A DNA stretch of 64,000 bases from Acinetobacter sp. NIPH 2100. GTDB taxonomy: Bacteria; Pseudomonadota; Gammaproteobacteria; Pseudomonadales; Moraxellaceae. Below the pieces are notes generated by a model that was not told the origin of the DNA, searched no databases, and was given only the letters and a program-made list of their open reading frames with translations. The translations under genes were made by a program, and so were the position numbers. Below are positions 9,414 to 17,787 of this stretch, in pieces. Location: positions 2,673,287 through 2,737,286 of the forward strand of contig NZ_KB850224.1 of assembly GCF_000369805.1 (NCBI RefSeq), written 5' to 3'. Each line of letters opens with the position of its first letter. Position 1 is the stretch's first letter.

Positions 9414-10391
9414 TTAATTTACTCCTGCCTGAATAAGGTCATGCATACTAATCACACCAATCACTTTATTGGTATCGTCAACAACGACAAATTGATTCAC
9501 TTTTTTCTCATGCATTTTTTCCAATGCTTTGACCGCACGGGCTTCCTGAGAAATTGTTAAAGGGCTTTTGGTCATGACTTCAGAAACAGGTAGATTGACG
9601 TCAAAACCTTGTTGCTGATCAATCATGCGACGTAAATCACCGTCTGTGAAAATACCCAATAATGTGTCATTTTCATCAACAATGGTGGTTAAACCTAAGC
9701 GCTTATCAGAAATTTCATATAACACTTTGTTCATTGGTGTATCAGGTCGAACTTTAGGCAGTTCATCACCTGTATGCATCAAATGCTTTACATGCAAAAG
9801 CAAACGTTTGCCTAATGCTCCCGCTGGGTGCGAGCGTGCAAAATCATCCGCGGTAAATCCACGCGCTTCCAACAATGCAACAGCAAGGGCGTCACCCAAA
9901 ACTAAAGTCGCAGTCGTACTTGAGGTGGGTGCCAAACCGAGAGGACACGCTTCATTTGCCTCGCCTAAGGTCAGGGCAACATCTGCATTTTGTGGCATCG
10001 GCCCTTTATCATCACGGCTGATGGTGATTAATGGCACTTCTAAATGTTTAATTAATGGCATCAACATCATGATTTCATCACTCTTACCCGAGTTAGAAAT
10101 CGCAATCAGTACATCACCACGTACTAGCATTCCGAGGTCACCATGCCCAGCTTCACCAGGGTGCATAAAGAATGAGGGTGTGCCTGTTGATGCGAAAGTA
10201 GCCGCCATTTTACGGCCAATATGACCAGATTTGCCCATACCCGTAATCACAACACGCCCTTTGCATTGCAAAAGTATTTCACATGCAACATCAAAACGTT
10301 CATCAATTTGGGCAGCAAGGACTTCGATTGCTTGTTGTTCGACACGCAATGTTTCTAATGCGCTTTTCTGGAAATCTATGGCTTGTGACAT
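9414..10391 (-). CDS. kdsD: Arabinose-5-phosphate isomerase KdsD
   Basis: Converts ribulose-5-phosphate to arabinose-5-phosphate, the Kdo precursor. It has an N-terminal SIS domain (about 40-170, with GMGKSGHIGRKMAATFASTG and ISNSGKSDE) followed by two CBS domains (about 205-325). I chose ATG 10391 (325 aa, as in KdsD generally). A TTG five codons upstream (10406) would add SQTH-like residues and has a GAG-containing site in front, so it cannot be excluded. First gene of the Kdo/LPS-transport operon; its promoter must lie in 10392-10765. Confidence 0.95.
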   Translation of the reverse strand: MSQAIDFQKSALETLRVEQQAIEVLAAQIDERFDVACEILLQCKGRVVITGMGKSGHIGRKMAATFASTGTPSFFMHPGEAGHGDLGMLVRGDVLIAISNSGKSDEIMMLMPLIKHLEVPLITISRDDKGPMPQNADVALTLGEANEACPLGLAPTSSTTATLVLGDALAVALLEARGFTADDFARSHPAGALGKRLLLHVKHLMHTGDELPKVRPDTPMNKVLYEISDKRLGLTTIVDENDTLLGIFTDGDLRRMIDQQQGFDVNLPVSEVMTKSPLTISQEARAVKALEKMHEKKVNQFVVVDDTNKVIGVISMHDLIQAGVN

Positions 10392-10406
10392 ATGAGTTTG
10401 ACTCAA

Positions 10407-10765
10407 AATAATACTCTATCCACCTGATGGTAGATGATTTTAATCAAAAGAATGGTGGAGATTCTAGCATATTTGCACATCATACACGTTTCTAAATGTA
10501 TAAGTTTTCATGAAAAATGGAGAGCGTTTCAGGGTCAATCGACCATCACGAATGTGTGTTAAATACAAAATTTGCGTCATTTTCATCCGTATAGGATTTA
10601 CGGCTTAACCATGGACAGAAGGCTTACCTTTCTTAACACAAATAAATTTGCTCGGATTTAAAACAAGTTGTATATACATATACAGATTAGGTCATACATG
10701 AGTATACCAAAACCAAATCATGTATTTTCCATAACAATCAATGCTTCATGGATCAGGAGTAAAAG
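10407..10765. other. Divergent intergenic region between kdsD and the nucleobase permease
   Basis: This 359-base spacer must contain promoters for both divergent units. The only clear structure is the palindrome at 10669-10678. I looked for a purine-riboswitch fold in front of the permease and did not recognise one. Confidence 0.5.
10669..10678. promoter_or_regulatory. Perfect 10-bp palindrome, possible GntR/HutC-type operator
   Basis: TGTATATACA is perfectly self-complementary and is followed directly by TATACAG, repeating a half-site. It lies 88 bases upstream of the permease start. Short TGTATATACA-like sites are bound by HutC-type GntR regulators in pseudomonads; the assignment here is inference from sequence alone. 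Confidence 0.35.
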
Positions 10766-12172
10766 ATGAGCTCATTGGATGAGAAAGAAAAGCACCAGTT
10801 TGTTGAAAACCGAAGTATTGACTTCATTCCAGAACATGAACGACATGGCAGTGTATTTGGTCAATTTACCCTATGGTTTGGCGCCAATTTACAAATAACC
10901 GCGATCGTTACTGGCGCTTTGGCCGTTGTGCTTGGCGGCGATGTGTTTTGGTCCATTATTGGATTGTTTATTGGACAATGTTTTGGCGCTATTGTGATGG
11001 CTTTACACGCGGCACAAGGTCCAAAGCTTGGCCTTCCACAAATGATTTCAAGCCGTGTGCAATTTGGGGTATATGGTGCTTGTATTCCAATTCTCTTGGT
11101 TTGCCTGATGTACATCGGGTTTACAGCCACAGGTGAAGTTTTGGCGGGAAAAGCCATCGCACAATTGATCAATGTCAGTAGCACAACAGGCATTTTAATT
11201 TACGCATCTTTTATTGTGATCTTTGCAACCATTGGTTATCGCTTAATCCACTGGGTCGGAAAAGTTGCCAGTGTGATTGGCATCATTGCATTTTTGATTA
11301 TTTTGAGCCAAATTTTGACTCATTCAAATTTTTCAGCATTAATGGCAGTTCAAAAATTTAGCTGGCCATCATTTTTATTGGCAATTTCGCTTTCAGCCTC
11401 TTGGCAAATTTCATTCGGCCCTTATGTGGCTGATTATTCCAGATATCTACCATCAAATACCTCCTCCACTCGTGTCTTTCTGGCTGTTGGTTTAGGTTCA
11501 CTCCTCAGTTCGCAAATCTCCATGACTTTAGGGGTATTTATTGCACAGATTTCACAAGGTGGCTTTGTCGGAAATGAAGTGCAATATGTGGTGGGTATGA
11601 ATGCAGCTGCTCTGGTGATTACTTTTTTATATTTCAGCATTGCTTTTGGAAAAGTCACTCTATCGACGCTGAATGCTTATGGTTGCTTCATGTGTATTGC
11701 AACCATTTGGAATAGCTTCAAACCCAAATATCAAATTTCCAAACTCACGCGGTTATGTATCGTACTCAGTATGGTTGCTATTTCCACCATGATCGCCATC
11801 TTGGGTGAACATACCTTCTTAAATACCTTTAAAGCATTTATCCTGTTCTTGCTCACCTTCTTTATCCCATGGAGTGCAATCAATTTAGTCGATTACTATT
11901 TTATTTCTAAAGAAGAATGCGATGTGGCCGCATTATATGATCCGAACGGAAAGTATGGCCGCTGGAATAGTATTGGTATTGGCTGCTATGTGATGGGTGT
12001 TTTGTTACAACTCCCCTTTATTCACAGTAAGTTTTTTACGGGTACAATCGCCACAGCTTTAGGTGGTATAGATATATCTTGGCTGGTCGGTATTTTAGCA
12101 ACAGCGGTGATTTATTATTACTTTGCCAAAAAGGCCCAGCTTCGAGCGACCAGTAAATTCAGTTTTGAATAA
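10766..12172 (+). CDS. NCS1 family purine/cytosine permease
   Basis: Cytoplasmic-membrane nucleobase:cation symporter of the CodB/FCY2-like NCS1 family (468 aa, about 12 transmembrane helices). Family features include the soluble N-terminus ending at the first helix (FTLWFGANLQITAIVTGAL), GPKLGLPQMISSR near residue 90, SASWQISFGPYVADYSRYLP near 215-235 and NLVDYYF near 375. It would import cytosine, purines or a related heterocycle; the exact substrate cannot be read from sequence. AGGAGTAAAAG precedes the ATG. No nucleobase-catabolic gene is adjacent. It ends 108 bases before cysS with no strong terminator between. Confidence 0.85.
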   Translation: MSSLDEKEKHQFVENRSIDFIPEHERHGSVFGQFTLWFGANLQITAIVTGALAVVLGGDVFWSIIGLFIGQCFGAIVMALHAAQGPKLGLPQMISSRVQFGVYGACIPILLVCLMYIGFTATGEVLAGKAIAQLINVSSTTGILIYASFIVIFATIGYRLIHWVGKVASVIGIIAFLIILSQILTHSNFSALMAVQKFSWPSFLLAISLSASWQISFGPYVADYSRYLPSNTSSTRVFLAVGLGSLLSSQISMTLGVFIAQISQGGFVGNEVQYVVGMNAAALVITFLYFSIAFGKVTLSTLNAYGCFMCIATIWNSFKPKYQISKLTRLCIVLSMVAISTMIAILGEHTFLNTFKAFILFLLTFFIPWSAINLVDYYFISKEECDVAALYDPNGKYGRWNSIGIGCYVMGVLLQLPFIHSKFFTGTIATALGGIDISWLVGILATAVIYYYFAKKAQLRATSKFSFE

Positions 12173-12280
12173 AGAAAAATATTGCGAACCAAAACCATCT
12201 TTTTTCTCCTGATAACTTTATGAAATATGGTGCATACGTTATGATGAATAACGATTTTTGTAGAGTGTTTGAAAACCCTT

Positions 12281-13702
12281 ATGCAACCTTTTGTTCTATA
12301 TAATTCTGAGCAACGTAAAAAAGTTGAATTTGTCCCACGCAAAGAAGGTCAAATCGATATGTATGTCTGTGGTATGACAGTCTATGACTACTGTCATATC
12401 GGACACGCTCGAGTTATGGTTGCATTTGATTACATCATTCGCTTCTTACGTAGCCAAGGCTGGAAAGTTCGCTATATCCGCAACATCACTGACATTGATG
12501 ACAAAATTATTGCGCGTGCTAATGAAAATGGTGAAAGCATCCAGCAACTCACTGCACGTTTTATCGATGCCATGAATGAAGATGCAGCTAACTTAGGCTG
12601 TGCTGCACCAGATGAGGCACCAAAGGCAACTGAGTATATCGATCAGATGCAAAGCATGATCAATACATTAGTTGATAAAGGTGCTGCTTACCCTGCTGCC
12701 AATGGCGATGTCTATTTTGAAGTCACCAAATTCGATAAATACGGTCGTCTATCTGGCCGTAAATTGGATGACATGCAAGCGGGAGCTTCAGAACGCGTTG
12801 ATGTTGAAGTTGAGAAGAAACACCCATTTGACTTTGTACTTTGGAAACATGCCAAGGAAAATGAACCCGCTTGGGCATCACCTTGGGGCAATGGCCGTCC
12901 AGGTTGGCATATTGAATGTTCTGCAATGTCGACTTGCTGCTTAGGCAATCACTTTGATATTCATGGGGGTGGTTCAGACTTGATGTTCCCGCACCATGAA
13001 AATGAAATCGCACAAAGTGAGGCTTCAACGGGTGAACAATATGTAAACTATTGGATGCATGTTGGTTTCATCAATGTCGATGGTGAAAAAATGTCTAAGT
13101 CTTTAGGCAACTTCTTTACCATTCGCGATGTAATGGAAAAATTCCATCCAGAAGTGATTCGCTACTTCATTGTGTCATCACATTATCGTAGTCCAGTAAA
13201 CTTCTCTGATGTGGCCTTAAAAGAAGCTAAAACAGCGCTGAGCCGTTTCTATCATTCGTTTAAAGCCTATCAACAGGTTTATGGCCAAAAAACTGTTGAT
13301 AGCTTAGAACAGAGCTTTGTTGAACGTTTTAACAATGCCATGTGTGATGACTTTAATACTGCTGAAGCCATGGCGGTACTTTTTGAGCTCAACAAAGAAC
13401 TGAATCGTGCGGTTAAAGACGAACAAGCTGAGCAAGCTACTGTGCTTTATTCTACCCTACGCCACTTAACCAACATTCTTGGTTTAGTTCAACATGACGT
13501 TGATGAATTCCTCAAATCAGATATTGGTCAAGAAGCACTTACCCTTTCTGATGCTGAAATTGAAAATTTTATCCAACAGCGTGTTGATGCGAAAAAGGCC
13601 AAAGACTTTGCTCAAGCAGATGGCATTCGTCAGTCTTTATTAGATCAAGGTGTTGTTTTGGAAGATACGCGTCAAGGTACAATTTGGCGACGTGCTGATT
13701 AA
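12281..13702 (+). CDS. cysS: Cysteinyl-tRNA synthetase
   Basis: Class I aminoacyl-tRNA synthetase that charges tRNA-Cys. From ATG 12281 the product is 473 aa; the TTG four codons earlier is less likely. It shows the HIGH motif at residues 39-42, KMSKS near 269-273, a zinc-ligand cysteine at C30 and the zinc region HIECSAM further on, followed by the DALR-like helical anticodon-binding region and a C-terminal domain with the AKDFAQAD segment. The length is normal for bacterial CysRS. It is followed by tRNA-Gly, which has its own promoter. Confidence 0.97.
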   Translation: MQPFVLYNSEQRKKVEFVPRKEGQIDMYVCGMTVYDYCHIGHARVMVAFDYIIRFLRSQGWKVRYIRNITDIDDKIIARANENGESIQQLTARFIDAMNEDAANLGCAAPDEAPKATEYIDQMQSMINTLVDKGAAYPAANGDVYFEVTKFDKYGRLSGRKLDDMQAGASERVDVEVEKKHPFDFVLWKHAKENEPAWASPWGNGRPGWHIECSAMSTCCLGNHFDIHGGGSDLMFPHHENEIAQSEASTGEQYVNYWMHVGFINVDGEKMSKSLGNFFTIRDVMEKFHPEVIRYFIVSSHYRSPVNFSDVALKEAKTALSRFYHSFKAYQQVYGQKTVDSLEQSFVERFNNAMCDDFNTAEAMAVLFELNKELNRAVKDEQAEQATVLYSTLRHLTNILGLVQHDVDEFLKSDIGQEALTLSDAEIENFIQQRVDAKKAKDFAQADGIRQSLLDQGVVLEDTRQGTIWRRAD

Positions 13703-13726
13703 TTCAACACTTGGCATGATAAAGAG

Positions 13727-13754
13727 TTGACACTTGAATGAAACTCTCTATAAT
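13727..13754 (+). promoter_or_regulatory. Sigma-70 promoter of tRNA-Gly
   Basis: TTGACA (13727-13732) and TATAAT (13749-13754) are both consensus hexamers, spaced 16 bases apart and ending 10 bases before the tRNA. Confidence 0.88.
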
Positions 13755-13764
13755 GCGTCCTATT

Positions 13765-13840
13765 GCGGGAATAGCTCAGTTGGTAGAGCATAACCTTGCC
13801 AAGGTTGGGGTCGGGAGTTCGAGTCTCCTTTCCCGCTCCA
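13765..13840 (+). tRNA. tRNA-Gly (GCC anticodon)
   Basis: A 76-base cloverleaf. The acceptor stem GCGGGAA pairs with TTCCCGC, followed by TCCA so that CCA is encoded. The anticodon loop TTGCCAA gives anticodon GCC at 13798-13800, and the T loop TTCGAGT is canonical. Confidence 0.97.
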
Positions 13841-13845
13841 GATTC

Positions 13846-13880
13846 AAAAAAAGCTCTCATCGAAAGATGAGGGCTTTTTT
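13846..13880 (+). terminator. Terminator after tRNA-Gly
   Basis: Stem CTCTCATC/GATGAGGG with a GAAA tetraloop, followed by CTTTTTT. Confidence 0.88.
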
Positions 13881-13944
13881 CTTATATACATCCACCCTAT
13901 CCAACCCCACCCAAAAATCAGACAAACTTTACACGGCCTATCTA

Positions 13945-13966
13945 ATGTAATATTATAACATTACAT
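13945..13966. promoter_or_regulatory. Zur box (zinc uptake regulator operator) upstream of alternative L36
   Basis: This 22-base site, ATGTAATATTATAACATTACAT, reads the same on both strands at 20 of 22 positions. It closely resembles the Zur operator core (GTTATA-N-ATAACAT type). It ends 19 bases before the start codon of a zinc-independent L36 paralogue, a classic Zur target. Its position suggests repression in zinc-replete cells. Confidence 0.75.
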
Positions 13967-13985
13967 CAGCAACAGAGACTTAAAA

Positions 13986-14111
13986 ATGAAAGTATGTTCA
14001 TCCCTTAAAAGCGCAAAGCGTCGTAGCCCTGATTGCCAGATTGTAAAACGTCGCGGCAAGCTATTTGTTATTTGCAAATCCAACCCTCGCTTCAAAGCAA
14101 GACAAGGTTAA
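13986..14111 (+). CDS. ykgO: Type B (zinc-independent) 50S ribosomal protein L36
   Basis: A 41-residue basic protein, shorter than most ORF-calling cut-offs. It matches the YkgO/RpmJ2 (C-minus) L36 form: MKV start, PDCQIVKR centre, [17 protein letters not shown] end. It lacks the CXXC...C...H zinc ribbon of the housekeeping form, having only isolated cysteines at 4, 17 and 30. C-minus L36 replaces the zinc form in ribosomes when zinc is scarce. The Zur box at 13945-13966 fits that role. The last codons form one arm of a hairpin (14094-14124). No L31 paralogue is next to it, unlike in E. coli. Confidence 0.92.
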   Translation: MKVCSSLKSAKRRSPDCQIVKRRGKLFVICKSNPRFKARQG

Positions 14112-14124
14112 CTTGTCTTGCTTT
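14094..14124 (+). terminator. 13-bp perfect hairpin spanning the L36 stop codon, probable terminator
   Basis: AAAGCAAGACAAG (14094-14106) and CTTGTCTTGCTTT (14112-14124) pair perfectly around the loop GTTAA, which contains most of the TAA stop. The T tail is short (CTTTACC), so it may act mainly as a 3'-end or stability element. Confidence 0.6.
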
Positions 14125-14183
14125 ACCAAAGATTAAACAACCCTTACATTCCCTTACTACCATTTCTCCTTTAAATTTCATAA

Positions 14184-14219
14184 CTTAGATATTACTGTTT
14201 TCATGAGGTTATATCTAAG
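14184..14219 (+). promoter_or_regulatory. Inverted repeat enclosing the nlpE ribosome-binding site
   Basis: CTTAGATAT (14184-14192) and ATATCTAAG (14211-14219) are perfect 9-bp inverted repeats. The Shine-Dalgarno GAGG lies in the 18-base loop and the ATG at 14220 immediately follows the stem, so the stem could expose or mask the start region. Confidence 0.45.
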
Positions 14220-14678
14220 ATGAAAAAATCACTAATCGCAATTTCTTTGGCATCTATTTTTTTAGTTGCATGTAATAAAGCAGAAACCCCAAAAACAGAT
14301 GAGCAAACGCCTCCAGCCACTTCTGAAGTTGTAGATAGCGCACATACTGCAGAAAACTCATTAGACTGGAATGGTACATATACAGGTGTAGTTCCATGCG
14401 CAGATTGTGAAGGGATCAAAACCGAGCTTGAACTCAACCAAGATAAAACATTTGAGTTAAAAGAGACTTATCTGGGCAAAGGTGATGGCAAAGCATTTGA
14501 AAGCAAAGGTAGCTTTAACTTCGATAGCCAAAACACCTCAATTATTGAGCTAGACAAAGCTGGTGATGGCCGTAAATACTTTGTTGCCGAAGGCTACTTA
14601 AAAGCTTTAGATACTGAAGGCAAAGAGATCACAGGCGAATTAGCAGAGAAATACGAACTTAAAAAAGAAGCTGAATAA
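14220..14678 (+). CDS. NlpE-like copper-resistance lipoprotein
   Basis: Lipoprotein precursor (152 aa) with signal sequence MKKSLIAISLASIFLVAC; the lipobox is LVAC with the acylated Cys at C18. After a Thr/Pro/Glu-rich linker comes an NlpE N-terminal domain starting at WNGTYTGVVPCADCEGIKTEL, including the CXXC typical of the family, and a small beta-barrel (about 60-150). E. coli NlpE senses surface contact and lipoprotein sorting defects and signals to CpxA; this shorter form has only the N-terminal domain. Cpx signalling by this protein is not established. It ends at a bidirectional terminator shared with convergent tsf. Confidence 0.8.
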   Translation: MKKSLIAISLASIFLVACNKAETPKTDEQTPPATSEVVDSAHTAENSLDWNGTYTGVVPCADCEGIKTELELNQDKTFELKETYLGKGDGKAFESKGSFNFDSQNTSIIELDKAGDGRKYFVAEGYLKALDTEGKEITGELAEKYELKKEAE

Positions 14679-14730
14679 TCAGTGGTGCCTTAAAAATCCA
14701 TAAGTCAAAATGAGATTTTAGCAGGCAATA

Positions 14731-14763
14731 AAAAAACCCAGTCACAATGACTGGGTTTTTTTA
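14731..14763. terminator. Bidirectional terminator between nlpE-like gene and tsf
   Basis: AAAAAACCCAGTCA and TGACTGGGTTTTTT pair around CAA; A and T runs on both sides suit both convergent genes. Confidence 0.9.
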
Positions 14764-14774
14764 GAAGATACGAA

Positions 14775-15650
14775 TTACTTCGCAGCAGCTTGAGCAGCAG
14801 CAACTTCTTCTGCAAAGCTCATTTCAGCTTTCTTCTCAATACCTTCACCCACTTCAAAACGAGTGAATTGAGCAACAACAGTACCCGTTGCTTTCAATAC
14901 GTCAGCAACTTTCTTGTCGTTGTCGATTACATACATTTGACGATCAAGAGCAACTTCGTTCAAGTATTTTTCAACTGAACCAGTTACCATTTTCTCAACG
15001 ATGTTCGCTGGCTTACCAGATTCTAACGCTTTCGCTTCAGCAATTTCTTTCTCTTTAGCGATCAAGTCAGCTGGAACAGCTTCTGCATTTACAGCAACTG
15101 GGTTGAACGCAGCAACGTGCATTGCAATACCTTTACCAGTGTCTGCATCACCTGTGTAAGAAACAACAACACCGATTTTTAAACCGTGTTTGTAAACAGC
15201 CAAGTTTTCGCCTTCAACGATTTGAGCACGACGAACTTGAATGTTTTCACCGATTTTTTGAACAAGTGCAACACGCGCTTCTTCTACAGTTGCGCCGTCT
15301 TCAAGTTTAAGTTCAGCAATTTTTGCAGCATCAGTTTCGCCAGCAGCAAGTGCAGCAGCAGCAACTTTATCAGAGAAGTTTTTGAAGTTTTCGTCTTTAG
15401 CAACAAAGTCAGTTTGACAGTTAACTTCAACAAGAATTGCTTTGTTACCGTTTTGAATAATAGTGATCGCACCATCAGCAGCAATGTTACCTGCTTTTTT
15501 AGCAGCTTTTGCTTGACCTGATTTACGAAGGTTATCAATCGCAAGTTCGATGTCACCGCCTGCTTCTGTTAATGCTTTTTTGCATTCCATCATTGCAAGA
15601 CCAGTACGGTCACGTAATTCTTTTACCATGCTCGCAGTAACTGCAGTCAT
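14775..15650 (-). CDS. tsf: Elongation factor Ts
   Basis: Guanine-nucleotide exchange factor for EF-Tu (291 aa; E. coli 283). It has an N-terminal UBA-like domain with [16 protein letters not shown], the [10 protein letters not shown] core signature near residue 80 that contacts EF-Tu, and the dimerisation region that follows. GGAGATCAAC precedes the ATG. Second gene of rpsB-tsf; the 140-base spacer contains a hairpin that probably attenuates read-through from rpsB. Confidence 0.98.
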   Translation of the reverse strand: MTAVTASMVKELRDRTGLAMMECKKALTEAGGDIELAIDNLRKSGQAKAAKKAGNIAADGAITIIQNGNKAILVEVNCQTDFVAKDENFKNFSDKVAAAALAAGETDAAKIAELKLEDGATVEEARVALVQKIGENIQVRRAQIVEGENLAVYKHGLKIGVVVSYTGDADTGKGIAMHVAAFNPVAVNAEAVPADLIAKEKEIAEAKALESGKPANIVEKMVTGSVEKYLNEVALDRQMYVIDNDKKVADVLKATGTVVAQFTRFEVGEGIEKKAEMSFAEEVAAAQAAAK

Positions 15651-15690
15651 GTTGATCTCCTAAAATCGGTAGAAAATAAATCTGTTCAAC

Positions 15691-15721
15691 AAAAACGGCC
15701 CAAAGAAACTCTGGGCCGTTT
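15691..15721 (-). terminator. Attenuator/terminator hairpin between rpsB and tsf
   Basis: AAACGGCCCA pairs with TGGGCCGTTT around a short loop; on the minus strand the stem runs into TTTTTG. Its place inside a known operon suggests partial termination. Confidence 0.75.
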
Positions 15722-15790
15722 GCACTCTCGACGCTTTAATTTGCCACCATTACATGTCGCAAAAATGACAAGCTTGCGTCAAAAAACGCA

Positions 15791-16543
15791 TTAAGCCTCA
15801 GATGCGTCTTTCGCAGCATCATCGCCTTTTGCTTGTGCATTAGCTTGTGATTGAGCGTATTCTTTACCAGCAAGAATCGCATCAGCCATAGCTGAAGCAT
15901 ACAAAGTTACTGCACGAATCGCATCGTCGTTACCCGGAATAACGTAATCAACGTTGTCTGGGTTAGAGTTTGTATCAACGATACCGATTACAGGAATACC
16001 TAAGTTTTTCGCTTCTTTGATTGCAATCGCTTCGTGATCAACGTCGATTACAAATAATGCGTCAGGTAAACCACCCATGTTCTTAACGCCGCCTAAAGCA
16101 CGTTCAAGTTTTTCCATCTCACGAGTACGTTCTAAAGCTTCACGTTTAGTAAGCTTAGCAAAAGTACCGTCTTGAGATTGAGTTTGAAGATCTTTTAAAC
16201 GGTTGATAGATTGGCGAAGTGTTTTCCAGTTCGTCAACATACCACCTAACCAACGGTGATCTACATATGGTTGACCAGCGCGTTGAGCTTGTTCACGGAT
16301 GATGTTAGAAGCAGCACGTTTAGTACCAACGAACAATACTTTGTTCTTTTTGCTTGCAAGATTGTTAACAAAGTTCAAAGCATCATTTAACGCAGGAACA
16401 GTGTGCTCAAGGTTGATGATGTGAATTTTGTTACGCGCGCCAAAAATGTATTGACGCATTTTTGGGTTCCAGAAACGAGTTTGGTGACCAAAGTGTGCGC
16501 CTGCTTGAAGAAGGTCGCGCATGCTTACGTTGTAATCTGCCAT
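15791..16543 (-). CDS. rpsB: 30S ribosomal protein S2
   Basis: Small-subunit ribosomal protein S2 (250 aa from ATG 16543; E. coli 241). The start is [15 protein letters not shown], with AAGGTAAAGAAA directly upstream; a longer in-frame extension to 16594 would translate leader RNA and is rejected. Signatures include [15 protein letters not shown] near residue 17 and the central [12 protein letters not shown]. The tail is Ala/Asp-rich. Expression is probably autoregulated through the structured leader at 16544-16640. Confidence 0.98.
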   Translation of the reverse strand: MADYNVSMRDLLQAGAHFGHQTRFWNPKMRQYIFGARNKIHIINLEHTVPALNDALNFVNNLASKKNKVLFVGTKRAASNIIREQAQRAGQPYVDHRWLGGMLTNWKTLRQSINRLKDLQTQSQDGTFAKLTKREALERTREMEKLERALGGVKNMGGLPDALFVIDVDHEAIAIKEAKNLGIPVIGIVDTNSNPDNVDYVIPGNDDAIRAVTLYASAMADAILAGKEYAQSQANAQAKGDDAAKDASEA

Positions 16544-16640
16544 TTTCTTTACCTTAAAGTTTGGGTTAGGCCTCCATATATCCGCATTCTCCACCTATTG
16601 CTAGGCACCCAGAGTAATGTGTCGATATATGTGCGGATTT
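16544..16640 (-). ncRNA. Probable rpsB leader (S2-binding, t44-like) regulatory RNA
   Basis: On the minus strand the untranslated leader has an outer stem ATCCGCA/TGCGGAT (16632-16638 with 16580-16586). Inside it are GGGTGCC and a GCCTA-GCAA-TAGGT hairpin. The S2 autoregulatory leader of gammaproteobacteria lies in this place. I match it from general arrangement, not from a covariance search. Confidence 0.55.
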
Positions 16641-16756
16641 TGTACGACTATCATTATCAGATATTTTCGTAAAATATATTCACGAAAAGCATTTGATAAA
16701 ATAGGCGGCTATTTATACCATAGACACTTGCAAATTACCAAAAGTTTTTAGAGATC

Positions 16757-17581
16757 ATGAATACAACTTATACAGCCCCACGCCGATTAATCAAAACACC
16801 TGAAGAAATTGAAAAGATGCGTGTTGCAGGGAAATTGGCGGCTGAAGTTCTAGACATGATTAAACCGCATATTAAAGCGGGTGTGAGCACACTAGAACTC
16901 GATACAATCTGTCGCAATCATATTGAAAATGTTCAACACGCGATTCCTGCCTGTGTAGGGTATGGTGCGGCGCCAGGCCGCCCTGCTTTTCAACACTCGA
17001 TTTGTACTTCGGTGAACCATGTGGTTTGTCATGGTATTCCATCTGAAAATAAAACATTAAAAAACGGCGATATTCTGAATATTGATGTAACGGTCATTAA
17101 AGATGGTTATCACGGCGATACCAACATGATGTATGTGATTGGTGGTGAAACCTCTATTCTTGCAAATCGTCTGTGCTCAGTGGCTCAAGAAGCGATGTAT
17201 CGCGGTATGGCAACCGTTAAAGATGGTTCATACCTTGGTGATGTAGGTTATGCAATTCAGCAATATGTTGAATCTGAGCGTTTCAGTGTTGTCCGTGAAT
17301 ATTGTGGCCATGGTATCGGCAATGTTTTCCATGATGAACCACAAGTTTTACACTATGGGCAAAAAGGTACAGGTATGCGCCTAGAAGCTGGCATGACCTT
17401 TACCATTGAACCAATGGTAAATGCAGGTGTTTGGCAAACCAAGCTTTTAGGTGATAAGTGGACGGTCGTCACAAAAGATCACAAATTGTCGGCCCAATAT
17501 GAACATACGATTTTGGTAACAAAAACAGGCATCGAAGTTTTGACTGCTCGTCCTGAAGAAGACTTGTCTCGTTTTATGTAA
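16757..17581 (+). CDS. map: Type I methionine aminopeptidase
   Basis: Removes the initiator methionine from nascent proteins (274 aa; E. coli 264). Metal ligands of the pita-bread fold are visible: Asp in ILNIDVTV, Asp in YHGDTN, His in GHGIGNVFHDEP, Glu in TFTIEPM and Glu in YEHTILVT. The N-terminus has no zinc-finger extension, so it is a type Ia enzyme. Divergent from rpsB, the usual neighbour; the spacer carries an inverted repeat ATATTTT-CGT-AAAATAT at 16661-16677 that may lie in the promoter region. Confidence 0.97.
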   Translation: MNTTYTAPRRLIKTPEEIEKMRVAGKLAAEVLDMIKPHIKAGVSTLELDTICRNHIENVQHAIPACVGYGAAPGRPAFQHSICTSVNHVVCHGIPSENKTLKNGDILNIDVTVIKDGYHGDTNMMYVIGGETSILANRLCSVAQEAMYRGMATVKDGSYLGDVGYAIQQYVESERFSVVREYCGHGIGNVFHDEPQVLHYGQKGTGMRLEAGMTFTIEPMVNAGVWQTKLLGDKWTVVTKDHKLSAQYEHTILVTKTGIEVLTARPEEDLSRFM

Positions 17582-17607
17582 TTCATTTGATTTAAATTAT
17601 TTTTAAG

Positions 17608-17630
17608 AAGTCACTTCGGTGGCTTTTTTT
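17608..17630 (+). terminator. Terminator of map
   Basis: AAGTCAC-TTCG-GTGGCTT stem-loop with one T-G pair, followed by a T run. Confidence 0.8.
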
Positions 17631-17787
17631 ATATATTCACAATTTCTTCATCAATTTATTTAAATCAAACAAAAATATTCATAAGCATAACAATTATAAA
17701 TCCTAACTAAACAAACCCTGTCTAAAAATAGCGTTATGGTGGGCGCAAGAAAAATCCTAACAAACTTTCTGGACATGGAGTCCCACG

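Noticed and set aside
9625..10224. 199-codon open frame antisense to kdsD
   Set aside because: It lies entirely within the conserved kdsD coding region, has no ribosome site and gives an unconvincing protein; it is a codon-bias shadow.
10440..10765. Purine or other riboswitch in front of the nucleobase permease
   Set aside because: I looked for the three-way junction with conserved loops and did not find it; only a DNA palindrome stands out.
13738..13950. 70-codon frame across tRNA-Gly
   Set aside because: It runs through a tRNA gene and its terminator.
16403..16672. 89-codon frame on the plus strand over the rpsB start and leader
   Set aside because: Antisense to a ribosomal protein gene and its structured leader; no independent support.
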